This document shows, in pieces, positions 26,055 to 37,985 of a DNA stretch of 64,000 nucleotides. The notes under the pieces are model-generated. The model was not told the DNA's origin. It did no database searches and saw only the letters and a program-made list of their open reading frames with translations. The DNA is from Marchantia polymorpha subsp. ruderalis (taxonomy: Eukaryota; Streptophyta; Marchantiopsida; Marchantiales; Marchantiaceae), in NCBI GenBank assembly GCA_037833965.1, contig AP031352.1:22858501-22922500 (forward strand), read 5' to 3'. The first letter of the stretch is position 1; every line of letters starts with the position of its first letter. The position numbers and the translations under genes were made by a program.

Positions 26055-29000
26055 TTACCGCCTTTTATGATGAGTAGCTTCTTCCCAAGCTGACAAGATG
26101 TGATTTACGATTTCAGAAACTCCAATGTTGTGCTTCACCTGTCCCAAATCACCAACGTCCGGTAAACTGGCTTTAGAAGGCAGAACGCTGAAAAGAGATG
26201 CATTCTCTTCAATCTCTTGGAAATGATTGTCGTGCTCTAAAAATCCACACCAGACTCAAACTTCTGACAAATCGGTTAAGCCCCCGCTTAGCGCAGCGTC
26301 TGAGCAATCTGATATGCAGCTTTATCATCAAAGTTGATGTACCGAGATCTTTATTTCATAACTGCTGTATACTTCCATTTTTTAAATGCTGGGTTGTCAC
26401 TTATGCGGATTGTTTGTTTCAGGCAGTTAAGAAACACTGTTTGTACTATGCCACTGCCAATTCCATTAGATTTTGCATTTAAAACACCGGCTATACCTCA
26501 GATAGAGAAGACGGGGTCAAATAACTTCTGAAATTGAGCAAGAAAAGATCTACAATCTTAGTCTTTGTATAATTCGAGGGCATGCGTGTTCTAGTTGAGT
26601 CAGCCTTGAGAAGTGATGTAAAAACTAATCCCAGTAGGTACAGTTCTAGGGCTTTCTGTTCGATCTGTAAGTTCAGAAGCAAGTATTAAAGATATTACAG
26701 TTCGAGAAAAAGTTCCCTATTAAGTTTAAGTAGTTGTACATATATGTTTAGTTGGGAAGATCGTGTACAAGTACTCGTTATGGACTGGAATTAAAAGGTC
26801 TGCCGTACAGTGATGTTCCATTGTGAGCTCTAGCTTAGCAAGATGATGACAAACAAATTTCTTCGGACGTGAAAGAGGTATACTGCAAACAACTTGAATG
26901 AAACTCGAAGAAAAGAACTCTTATGCATTCCGTCGTGACATACGTTGAACGTAGTTGAGGGCAAATGAAAAATCGATGAGGTTCAAGCAAATATGAAGCT
27001 ATGAAGAAAATGACTAAGAAACTGGAAAAAAAGGTGTGAACGGGTACCATGACGAACCCAGGAAGGGATGTTCAAGCTTGGACTCTACACCTACTACATA
27101 GATATCCAGGGGTTTTAGTCAACACAATCGTGTATCAATCCGCGTCGGCCATTAAATACATCAATCTGCGCTATTATACACCTTAAGAGTTTAGTAAGAA
27201 ACTTACTTGAGCAAAAACGAATGGTCCACCGTCACGCATGCGGAGCGAATCTTGCTCCATTACTTTCAGGTTTGCTCCAACTGCTTCTGCCAGATCCGTC
27301 TTATTGATCACCTGTGTAAAACATCTCCAATCAGTTTCAGGACTCTTCACGTTCCAGTACTTATGGTGTAACACCTTTTTTTCAAATCCGCCCCTGATGG
27401 TATCTTCCCTGAAAAGATTTCCCTTTTCTAATTCATATATGTGCGGTCAGCTACCCCATGACTTGGTAGTATTCTTAATTTACTCTCATAAGAACAACTA
27501 TTGTTTTCAGATCTGGATGTTCTAGAATATGTTACATTGAGTCCCAAAAGTGCTCCACTCATTTGCAGTACTAGACTTATTCGCAAGATCAGACTATCGT
27601 TTCTTTCTCTTACATATCAGCAGCACGCGAGCGACGACACAAGGTCTCTGCTGCTGTTAACTTACTCAGAGTGGTTCAACTGACGGGGAAGCTTCGATGG
27701 ACAGTGGAATCTAGACAGAGTCTTCATCGTGTTTGGTTATGTTGTGAACTATTATCAGAGTCAGACAACGGCAGTAACTCAGTAGCAGTAAAGGCGAATG
27801 TTGACAAACCTAGAAGCTGAAAATACATGAGGCAAAGCAACAAGATCAGAAGAAAGCCTTATAGAATGGAGACCTAGAGGAAAAATCTACATGGATGTAA
27901 AATATTGTTACTCCATCTCAAATGAGAAATTTTGATTCCTCAAAAAAGCTGTCTACGGGCTAGAGCAAGTCCCTAGAAGTCCATACAAGAAGCTTGATGG
28001 TTCAACTTTCAAAGAAACTACTTAGAGTCAATTGCAACTTAGGCTTGAAGAGCGCAGTCAGACTTGATTTCCGTGATAGACGTGATTCTATGGATCACAC
28101 TCAAGAACAGGTTTTCAAAAAGTCATTATAACCTCATGGTCATTGGTAGCAAAGAGTGGCGCTTTCATTCGCTGCCTTTGTAGTTGATCTCAAAATGAAC
28201 AGTGATTAATAGCCTTTATTCACCTATTTGAACTTTCAAATACAATACATACAAGAATTCCCTTATATATTTATGACTTAGTCAGCGAGGTACAGGAGAA
28301 AAGCATACGCACCAAAAGATCTGCCTGCGTTATGCCGGGACCACCCTTGCGAGGAATTTTATCACCTCCAGAAACATCTATGATGTAGATGATGTAGTCT
28401 GCTAGCTCTCTGCTGAAGTTCGCAGCCAGATTGTCTGACAATTGCATATAGTGACAGTGACGGAAGAGAACAGAAACTGATCAGATGCGGTCAAGTGAGA
28501 GTTGTCTTTTGCAACTTCAAAGTTCAGGTTAACAAGGATGGGTAAAACGAATGGGGGTTGATACCAACACAACGTAATCCACCTAATCCTCTCGGTTAAG
28601 TCAATACTACTGACGAAAAGTCTTCGATCTCACATTCAATCATTTAAAGGAAGCAGAGATGATACATATTTTTTCCTAGATATGTACTCCTCATCTTGGA
28701 ACAAGAATTTCCAATGATGGACTTTCTGATTATTACCTCCTCCAGACTCGCAAAGTAAAATTTCTGCTGAAAACAGGTGGGACAGCTCTTCTAGGGGTCC
28801 CAAATTGATACTTATATCTTCACGAATAGCAGCGTGTGGACATCCTCCTGTCTCCACTGCACGAATCCTCTCTGGAGGAAGGGCACCGTTTTTCACCAGA
28901 AATTCACCATCCTCTTTTGTAAAAATGTCGTTTGTAACCTTCACATGACATACAGGGGTAAGCACATCATTGTAGGATAACTCTGTTTCTGTAATACACT

Positions 29001-30387
29001 GGGTAAACACTAATTTCAAAAAAGGTGCTTCTTTTGAGCGTTGTGGAAAATCTTTCTTTTGTTTAAGTAAAGGAAGCCAAGCTCATAAGGTTTTGCTGAT
29101 AGTAATATGTCTTCATTTTCTGTTGAATTTTGTCCATGCAGTCTAAACGTAGAACCTCCACATCCCTAATTGACTTGTACAGTTACGGAGTTTCCATCTT
29201 CACGTCTGTTTCTTTCGTATATTTCAGGATTGAGCTTCATCGTGCATTTGTCAATGAATACATTCATGAAGAAGGGACCGATCGTTACAAAAGTGGATAA
29301 AGATTTCCTACTGCAGCTATGCTGTACTTGTCTCTCAACTCTCGACACAACGCAAGCATAAGCGCAGTTTTCCTGCATCGGACAGTGTATATGCGACGTC
29401 AGAAAATTGGACTGCGCACTGGACAAACTAGTTCTGTTGCCAAATTGAAAAGAATGTGATTGCGACGAGTACTGCAATAGGAAAGCAAAGGACATACTGA
29501 GGGAAGTTGACAACCTTACCCTGTGCCAACAGGTCCGCCAATGCCAATGGTGAAAGCACGCTCCTTGAAGTCCCGAGACGTTATAGGACGCGCTCGTCGA
29601 CTAAAAAATCCTGGTGACTCTAATGGTTCATGGGTGTGTGGAGCTAAACCATCGTGTGAGTGGTATATCTTTCCGTCAGCACCTTTCCATTCATCCTTCC
29701 TGCACAAGGCCCAAGGCAATCAACGATCAGAATTCGCAGTCAGAAGTAGGCAGGAGAACAAAACAGCTGCTTTCACGTAATCAGTCTCGGGGTGATATCA
29801 ATAAGAAAAGGTGCTAGTTACCACGTTCATGAGGTCCGAATAGAGATCTTCCATCGGGCATACATCATGCTTATATGCCAATTCTGGTAAATAAAAGAAA
29901 ACAAATGGCAGCTGATGAACATGCTTTTAACGCTTCTAAAGTGGTTCCAAAGAAAGGAAGAGAAGTATTTGATGTCTTTCTTTAAACTCAGGAACTATCA
30001 CATTTGATCTGAAAGTTCCATTTTAGACTAGACGATGAATTTGTAAAGTCACATGCCAAAGTCTGGGGGAGCTCCGCCGGCGAGCTACTGATTGTGAAAA
30101 CTGTGAAATTTCGCCCAAAAACCCAAAGAAAATTGAAAAATGGATGCGTGAATATACAAACGACTGAGAGTCGAATAAGAAAATCCAAGCGCCAGTAGGC
30201 TCGATCTGACCATGTCATCATGAGCCCACTACATCGACCTGAATCACAGCCAAACTGATGAAAAAACGATGACATACGAGGAATGGTCGTGTTCATGATG
30301 ATGGTGCTCTTGCTCATCGTGGGTGTGCTCGTGAGGGTGCATGTCTGTGTCATGAGAGTGGAAATGCGGTGCACCGTGGTCTGCCAT
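26055..30387 (-). CDS. ureG: Urease accessory protein UreG (GTPase), 7 exons
   Basis: UreG is the nickel-binding GTPase that delivers Ni to urease with UreD/UreF in the cytosol. Exons in transcript order: 30387-30278, 29699-29520, 29372-29312, 28938-28737, 28434-28313, 27311-27207, 26138-26055. All introns are GT-AG with matching phases, giving 287 residues, close to the plant family length (~275). Residues 1-37 are His-rich (14 His in the first 35), the plant-type metal-binding tail. The P-loop GPVGTGKT lies near residues 91-99, the conserved metal motif CPH at ~150-152, the CESGGD segment follows, and NKTD (G4, guanine specificity) is at ~228-231. The C-terminus ends [17 protein letters not shown]. 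All key motifs are intact, so the gene looks functional. The 61-nt third exon would be missed by simple frame finding. Confidence 0.96.
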
Positions 30388-31930
30388 CGCCCTCTACTCG
30401 AAGCCTCCAAAATTCAGTAAGATCTGTAAACAAACGAAAATTTGCACCCAAAAAAAAACTCAAAATTCCTTACGGCCCGATTCAATGCCAGCAAGCCATA
30501 GACAAGATCAAAGTTCTTCGAAACCTGCGGGAATTCTCCAACAAAGCTCTCCGAATTGAAACCTCGTCTCTCACCGTCGGACTCAAACTTCTTCGCTGCT
30601 GCTGCAGAGCATTGACAATGAAACTCTGGCTGAAGGATCTTTCCTCCGCGAGATCGAGAGAATCGAATCTTCAAGGAAAGCAGCGAAACGTCCTTTCTGC
30701 CCCACGGGCGTACAAATGGACGATCTAAATTTAGCTCCTTTGACAATCGACAGGTTCGATGGGAGAAACTTGTTCTGCGCCCCCCGCTGGCTGCCACTTC
30801 ACTTCCATTCCGATAACGAGTTCTTTTCCTTTGATTAAATTATTATTATTTCCTTCGATTCAAGTAGACTTGTTCATAATATAATCACGTATTAAACACA
30901 CTTTATATGCTTACACCTTTTCCCTAGTTACAAACTGGATCTTACGTTATCCATATAGTAATCATATAACAAGTTTATGACAATGTATTAGGTTGATGGT
31001 TTCTTTGTAGAATACTAAAAAAGTTTACCCTTGTATCATTCTTTATAGTTTTCAAGATGATGAAGATTCATTAATTGCATTCTAATATATTAGAAGCTTA
31101 TATATAAAAATAGTATGAGTCAAGTTCAATGAGCAAATATGAAAAGTATGTAAACAAAATGATGAGCCATAACCAATCCTATGTAGATTAGTTATATGCT
31201 TATTTCTACCAAATCAAAGCAAATTAGGTACAAATCTTTAATGAAATTAGTCATGATTAGAGTCATTGCTTAATAAAAACCCAAGATAGATATTCTATCA
31301 ATTTTAATTTAATTTTGTAGAGGAATTATTCAATCTCAAATTTTACAAGAAAAGAATTCTATGCTAAACTTATTTTATCAATTTTAATCAGAGCTTCTCA
31401 CAAAAATAACTCGACATAAGAAATTTCAGATCTAAGTAAATTTTTCTCAATACCTTGTTCTTGATAGCATCATACGCGAGTGGGTCTATTTTCAATTTTC
31501 CGTAATCCCAAGTTCGGCGATTCAGCTCAATTCACTCCATGAACTCTTCTAATATGTATCTTGAGCTTATACAATCCCCACTATTTGAACAACTCTCTCT
31601 TTCTCGGTAACTATGAGCTAACGTAATAGACAGTAGATCGGCAAGGTTACGTACAACCACGCGAATGCAAGATTCATTCACCTTCAACCACGCGAATGAT
31701 TCTTGCATGTATCTGAAGCATGAATTTTCTCAGAAAACATAACTTCCTTGTTTTATTGCTTCAAAATGCGCAACAGATTACATTGCTTACATTGCAGAAA
31801 TCCATCTAGAAAAAAATGAGTGGATGACATGTTAAAAACATACTTCCTGAATTTCAACATTGAAAAATTATTCTTGACAGGCGTTGTACTCGGAAACGGT
31901 GAACCTAGTACGCCGACAAAATCTACTAGA
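30388..31930. other. ureG upstream region and AT-rich flank
   Basis: The first ~450 bases upstream of the ureG start should hold its leader and promoter; the plus-strand frame at 30369-30728 is only partly antisense to exon 1 and has no domain. Beyond ~30830 the DNA is AT-rich. Direct copies of CAACCACGCGAATG occur near 31655 and 31686, overlapped by an inverted pair (ATGCAAGATTCATTC and GAATGATTCTTGCAT). Confidence 0.4.
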
Positions 31931-31946
31931 TTATTGAAAGAGTCGG

Positions 31947-34308
31947 TTAAACATGGAAGTGATCACGCATGATCAAACGATCACGGGAATCTATGACTTC
32001 CTTACAAGCCGTGACATTTTTGCACATGGTACAAAGCTCTTCAATTTGGTATCCAATTTCGTCAATTTCAGAGGAAGACCAACTACAATCAAAACGAGAC
32101 TTCAATTGGATAATAAGGTGGTTAATATCATGACCTTTAAGTTTCACGAATTCAAAAGTATACACGGGCAAACAGTCCAAATTGCTGCTTGATCGATGTT
32201 CATCTCGCAACGCTACGCAGTTTATAAATCCATCGACAATGTCAAATATAAATAACGCAACATTCTAAATATTACTTGCCGAATTAGTTTATTGGATTGT
32301 TGATTGTAGTCAAAGCAATATGCCCAAGATCTTCAATGAAACCAAAGATGTCAATATAAAAAGTTAAAGAATTGTTGCAAATGACATAAGTGAATTCGCC
32401 TACATTTTCAAAGTTGGAATTGCGAATTGCACTGATTTTGAGTAGTAACACATTAATTAGTGGTTTAACATATGTTTGTTGTTGGCTAATATAATATTAG
32501 GGTTTAGAGAGAAATTCACTCGAAGATAGAAATGTAAACTCTGAGGATAAGAGATACCAACAATGGTTCTCATTTCCTTTATATAACTCTCACCAACAAG
32601 TACAAGGAGATAAAATCTTATACTCAACATACATCCCACTCCAAGTGGATGGATGACGTGGCGGATAACACTAACAAGCACACGGATCGATGATGTAGCG
32701 CTCCAAACTAACACACTCAATCCTTACCTACAAGCACACGGATTGCTGATGTGGCACTGTCAACTAACACATCCACTATGTACCTACCAAACCAAGCGCA
32801 CCGATCGCTGATGTGGCAACTATGACTAGTGCAAAATAAAGTATCTATCTCAATATTTAGAGTAACCTCTACTTTAGTTCTAACTAACTAAAGATGGTTA
32901 CAGCTAAGCATCAATTGATGACCTTGAAGTCGCATCACCGTCGTATGTACAACATTTGTGATGCTCCTTGTGATAGCATTTAGAGACCACCAAATATCAT
33001 TTTCACGTTGAGATGCACGCCGAGAAAAGCTTATTAGAATTTCAAAATAATGGGCACTGATTTTCTATTGATAATTATCGAGCTAGCTTGTAGCACTGAA
33101 CATGGCATGTCATCTAGTCGTAGATGTCTTGGAACTTGATTTCATATTGAAAATAAGCTTCAGCTGTCAATGCAATTGCGAGATCATAGATATATGTGTT
33201 GTGTACCATGCATCCCATCTAGCTTCAAGTATGACTCTTGTAGCCTAATGTCCAATTGATGGAAAATACACCACACTTGAATGAACAATTCTAGTGAAGA
33301 TGTGTGATAACACTTGCAACATGAACTGTCATGTTTTGAGCTACGTCTGACAATACACCAATTAATTGATTTTTCCAACTGAGAGAAAATAAATCTAATA
33401 ATTTACACAAAGTTTCAAATTGTGACAAACTAGTAAGAGATACGTAAAACAGATTGATATAAGATGCAAATTATAAAGCTGGCATCATCAAATAAAACGA
33501 GCACGAATATCTATGTATAAAATACCCATGCAAGTTGTTACATCCAGTGCGATTTAGAACGTCAACACCATGCATAAGATATTAAAATTTTCTGAAAATT
33601 GACATTGCATAGGATGCGTACAAATGTAGCAATTTTCAAATTACTCATCCCACCTAACTTGAAGATCATGACAACTTACTTTGTTGCTTGAAGTGACAAC
33701 GCAATCTACTTGAGAGTAATACCAATGCCAATGTACTTAATTGCAAGTTGGTATGCCATTGGAGTTTTGATAGTCACAGAAAAGTTAGCCGTGTGAAAAT
33801 GTAGTGTGAATTCACGCATTGCGTTCTCATAGATTTGGACTTCAAAATCTTCAGTATCCCATAACATTTCTTCAATGATGAAATCAACTATGCTCTTGTC
33901 AATGTTGTAGGTTACATGGTCAGTATCTCTGTCCAGATGTGACAAAATTGTGTTCATGAAGTTTACTTCAATGTCAAAATAAATCATCTTACTTTCTTTA
34001 GAGAGTGTTTGATATTCTTCCTAACAAATTGGATGCTCGCTTTTGAGATGAATGCGGTGTTTCTTGGAACAAAACGTTGGATCAAGCGGCTTTTGTCTAA
34101 TCAATTTTTGACCTTTTGCACCATTTTTGCTCTCCCGACCAAATGATGTACAAAATCTACATGCAATTGCAATGATCCAACTCGTAGCAACATCTTGTTT
34201 TGAAATCTCAAGACCATAATCTTGTTGATGCAATGAATTGGAAGATGTCATGTGTGTTGGCATCGCAATCAACCGATTTGCTGTTCTATTTATTTTAAAT
34301 TTTTTCAA
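31947..34308 (-). mobile_element. Decayed hAT-like DNA transposon with BED-type zinc finger
   Basis: Minus-strand fragments read in order like a hAT-related transposase family common in bryophytes and oomycetes. 34308-34021 has a BED-like finger: YGLEISKQDVATSWIIAIAC, then CRFC, and a distal HLKSEHP. 33987-33706 has the IVDFIIEEMLWDTED segment. Around 33550-33500 lies ALDVTTCMGILYIDIRARF, and 33378-33184 has VWCIFHQLDIRLQESYLKLD. 32210-31947 has the C-terminal part with EIDEIGYQIEELCTMCKN. Many stops and shifts separate the fragments, so it is an old inactive copy. A ~430-bp LTR-like insertion (32473-32902) lies between the middle and C-terminal parts. Terminal inverted repeats were not found, so the true ends are unknown. 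Family assignment rests on remembered motif similarity. Confidence 0.7.
32473..32902 (-). mobile_element. Lone Copia-type LTR (fossil)
   Basis: Read on the minus strand this ~430-bp segment starts TGTAACC and ends AACAAACA. It carries a TATA-like box (GTTATATAAAGG) about two thirds along and ends with the CTCTAAACCCTAATATTA type of sequence common in plant Copia LTRs. Its upstream half has three related copies of a CACACGGAT/TGATGTGGC unit about 65 bp apart, like U3 enhancer repeats. No internal coding region or partner LTR flanks it, so it looks like a solo LTR. It sits inside the hAT-like relic and is therefore younger than that element. One alternative right-hand boundary (32490) would give a 5-bp direct repeat, TTAGC. 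Confidence 0.5.
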
Positions 34309-34458
34309 TCTGAAAATTTTTCAAATAAATAGATTTTAATTTGATATTATGGATTCAAGAAATTTGAAATTAAAGATATTATGCATCTTTTTTAGAATGC
34401 CCAATGTACAAAAGCCTGGCCATAACTCTTTCCCCATACTAAATCTTGGCTTGGATTA

Positions 34459-34482
34459 TGGGATCTTTACAAAAGCGGGGGC
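34459..34482 (+). repeat. Left terminal inverted repeat of outer Harbinger
   Basis: About 24 bp matching the inverted right end at 41347-41370 with a few mismatches and one single-base gap. The shared core is TTTACAAAA followed by a G-rich end. It is preceded by the TTA duplication at 34456-34458. Confidence 0.75.
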
Positions 34483-35657
34483 TAAAAATTATTCTTGAAA
34501 TCGCGCATCTGCAGGAAGGAGAACTGTCTGATCTTCAGAATTAGTATTTTTTTGCTTTACAAACGCCGGAGCACCAAAGACTAAAACAAAGTCTCATCTT
34601 AAATGCTCGATGACTTGGCGCTGAGAGTAAAATAACATATCATATTACAATACTACTCCACGTCGTAGAAAAAAACAACAAGAATTTAATGAGAGTCATA
34701 TGGTACTTCGTCCCAAATCGCTAAATTATCTAAAGAGATGCTCTTGGAATATGGCTTTGAATTGCATTTATTAGCCTCCACGTAGTTGCCAAGTACTTCC
34801 GTGCGCAGAAGGTGAAGTGGTATCGAAAGGAGTCATCATTCAACAATCAAATTGTTATTTCAAGGAAGACACCATGAATAATTTTTTGTCTTGGAGATCA
34901 ATGCTTCAAAATGATCGGATTGATAGATCAAGCAGTCAGGCTAAAATTGACAGATTGCTTGATTTCCAGCCCAAAGATTTAGACTCTGAAATTCAATTTT
35001 GGAGCTTACTGTATGGGCACTGTTCACAGCAACCTTGTCCAATGGCAAGGAGTGAGAATGTAGCGTTCAATTACGGGTGGTTAGGTGTACTCCTGCCTTA
35101 GAATCGAGAGTTACGTCAAATTTTACTTTCCCGGTGGAATCTTCATTTCAGGAACCACACTGCATGAATGTACAAAAATTAACTAAACGTAACATGGGAG
35201 TTCAGAACAGTGGGAAAGTTTTGAAGTAAGACAACCAATTGGAGGAGCAAGCACTGACTGAGACTTTGGAGAAGAGACAAAGAGATAAAGAAGGTTCACA
35301 AAGAAGAAAGAAGCTAAATCCTCCCAAAACGTTAAAAGGCAATAGAAGAAGGCGAAGCAAGTGATGGTTTTGGACGAGAATGACGATGATCTTAACATCA
35401 AGGTCCCATAGACTGACAAACAGATGAGAACTTTGATTTCACTAAAACAAGAGATGGAATCGGAGTTTAAAGCAGCCTCTACAAGCAAGCAAGGTAATTT
35501 CAAACATTCTTTTCTCGAGATAATGTTCATTCTGCAGTCTCGCAAATGTAAATGATAAGTTATTTCTTAAAGAGTTTAGAAATTTATGTAGTTAAATGGG
35601 CTTGGTATAATTGAATTGAGTCTGTAGAGGTGTTCTGCTTGCGAATCAAGAGTCTTA

Positions 35658-35688
35658 GGGCCTTACCACACGACCGGCAGCCGGCAAT
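35658..35688 (+). repeat. Left terminal inverted repeat of inner Harbinger
   Basis: About 31 bp that begin GGGCCTTACCACACGACCGG, with TTA immediately before. A further copy of its ACCACACGAYCGGCA core lies ~96 bp inward at 35761-35775. Confidence 0.9.
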
Positions 35689-36261
35689 TAGCTCCTGGCT
35701 AGTGAATGAAGAAATCTTCGTAGGTCTCCCTCGTCCACATGGACATTATCCACTAACAGTTACCACACGATCGGCAATGACAGGAATGAAAAGAGAACTC
35801 TAAAGTACAGCTATCGGAAAGAAGAGAATACTATCACTTCAAAAATTTTCCTTTCTTTCCTCTAATTTCAAATCCCTAAACTTCATTGTTCATTTTCTTT
35901 CACTTTCACAGTAGACTTTTGCATCCTAAATCTACATCCATCTTGCATTCAATCTTCACTTTCTTTCCATAGATTCCCACAATGGACAATGACGTCCAAG
36001 GTCTCATTTTTCTTTTTTTATTGCAGTTCACACTGTTTTGCACGATGGAATGTCTTGATACAGATCAAAGTATCATTTTGATGTGGAATTGACAACAAAC
36101 CTATTGCATATCGATTATGGTGCAAAGATTTATGCTCTCAAGAGTCACAATATCTCAACATTTATGGTTCCATGACAGAAGGTTAGGGTAACCCGGGTTT
36201 TTTGATCCAAACTTCCTCGGATCATTCAATGCGAGTGAGTTCAAAAGTCGCAAGCGGATGA

Positions 36262-37399
36262 ATGTTTTTCACTTTTGAGTTCTTGTGTTTCACTCTTGCG
36301 CCTTCATTGCAGATACAAGATACCAATATGCGCTCAGCTATACCGATTCAAGTGAAGGTGACGGTCTCCATCTCAAGATTGGCCACAAGTAATTTCATGC
36401 AGAGTATTGCGGATTTATATAGGATTCATCTTTCAACAAGTCAACAGATTGTTAATCAGTTCACTCATGTCGTGAAATTGCTACTTCTCAAGAGATTCAT
36501 TCGGTGGCCTTCCACCACCACTATGGATAAATTTGCTAGAAAGTTTGAAGATATTCATGGAATATCATATGTGGTTGGTGCGGTGGATGGTTCTCAAATA
36601 CCAACCGTGGCACCTAATCTACATGCGACTGATTATTACAATCGTAAGGGATTTCATTCTATACTATTGCAGGGTGTTGTATCTAGCAAGTGCTTATTCT
36701 GGGATTTTGACATAGGATGGGCCGGATCCATGCATGACGCTAACCTATGGGGAAGAACCGCAATTATACAATTTTGCGAAGTTGGAAAGCTTGTGCCTTA
36801 TGCTTTGGTTGGGGATGCGACCTATCCATGCCGCCCTTGGATGTTAGCTCCCTTCAGAGGTCACAAAGACGGATTTACTCAAGAGGAATACAACTGGAAC
36901 TTTGTTTAAAGTTCCACTCGTATGTGCATTGAGCGAGCATTTGAAATGCTTAAGCGTATGTGGCAAAAATTGTTAAAAAGGGTTGACGTGAAACTTAAGA
37001 ACATGTCTTAGTTAGAGAGTACTTGCCTTGTGTTATATGACATATGCATCATCCTAGAAGACAACTTCTGGAAAACAGAGTGATTGCAAGAGGCATCAGA
37101 TGAAGTCAACAATGGATTGTCACTTATGACACCTTCGGGTCCTGTGAGAGAAGAGAAGCTTGCGTTGGCTAACCATGCTTTACTCAGCTTTGTTGGAATT
37201 GAAGACAACTCCTGAGAAACATTGGAGTACTTCAAACAGGATATTGCAAGAGAATTTCAAATTTCAATGACAATTGGAGGTAAAACTACAAAAGAGTTGT
37301 CTGCAAAACGAAAGGGCATTGCCAAGAATTTATGGATGGCAAAAATAAGAGACTGTGTGGCGAAAACATTTCCCATGACGTTGAGTAGCCTAGCTTAGT
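36262..37399 (+). pseudogene. Harbinger DDE transposase of the inner element, broken
   Basis: The frame encodes a HARBI1-like (DDE superfamily 4) transposase: first Asp in VGAVDGSQIP, second Asp in GWAGSMHDANLW, and the Glu in CIERAFEMLKRMW. The conserved YYNRKGFHSILLQGV and LVGDATYPCRPWML segments lie between. The first open frame ends at 36909; the same frame continues past four stops to a terminal TAG near 37399, ending in GIAKNLWMAKIRDCVAKTFP. Each stop (TAA, TAG, TGA, TGA) is one C-to-T change from CAA, CAG or CGA. The first is directly supported because the outer transposase has Gln there (NFVQS). The N-terminal part upstream of 36262 is also degraded. Confidence 0.85.
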
Positions 37400-37955
37400 A
37401 TTTGATGTCGATGCATTTTTTGAAGCTAGCAAGCAGTAAGGTTTTTAGTGAACTACTTAGACTTGTGGCCTTAGACATCTATTATGAGGATTTATGCAAT
37501 ATCTACATGTAATAAAATCCACATTTGATCCAAGTATATACTTCCTATTAAGCAAATTCTATTTTCACTTGAGATTTCATGCACAACTTAAGAAAACGGC
37601 GAAGTTGGAATGGTAGTACTACCCTGCGCATTGAATTTCGACCCCATAGCGGGAGAGTTGGAATCGGATGCATTATTCGTGAAGTCATACAGCGCAGTTC
37701 CTTGTGAATCCATCGTGTCGAGATAATGTCAAAAAATTTCCAATAGAGTGGGAAACTACCGTACTCCTCGAAGAAACTTGAAAAAAGTGTGAATATCCAC
37801 ATGAAGTTGAAGTTTTTGTAAAAACCGAGTTTACAGGCGGAAGTGCCTGGTACCCCGGAGCGATCAATTTTTTTGCCATCTGAGATTTTTCAAATCGCCG
37901 CTCTCTCCCGTGTGGAAAGGGGAGTAACCAGCCAACCAATGACAGGTGAGATTTC

Positions 37956-37985
37956 ATTGCCGCTGCCGGTCGTGTGGTTTGGCCC
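37956..37985 (-). repeat. Right terminal inverted repeat of inner Harbinger
   Basis: This is the inverted partner of 35658-35688: the plus strand reads GCTGCCGGTCGTGTGGTTTG then GCCC, followed by TTA at 37986-37988. Confidence 0.9.

Larger units (their letters stand above)
35658..37985. mobile_element. Inner PIF/Harbinger transposon with TIRs and TTA duplication
   Basis: The left end GGGCCTTACCACACGACCGG... (35658 on) and the complement of the right end GGGCCAAACCACACGACCGG... (to 37985) share ~31 bp with two mismatches and one gap. TTA flanks both sides (35655-35657, 37986-37988). Length is 2328 bp. It carries a plus-strand DDE transposase with several stops (36262-37399). A short minus-strand open start near 37711 (MDSQGTALYDF) could be the remnant of its ORF2. 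A third copy of the end motif, TTACCACACGATCGGCA, lies at 35759-35775. Its ends are better preserved than those of the outer element, in line with a later insertion. Confidence 0.9.

Noticed and set aside
30369-30728. 119-codon plus-strand frame upstream of ureG
   Set aside because: Starts antisense to the first ureG exon and runs through its leader; no domain.
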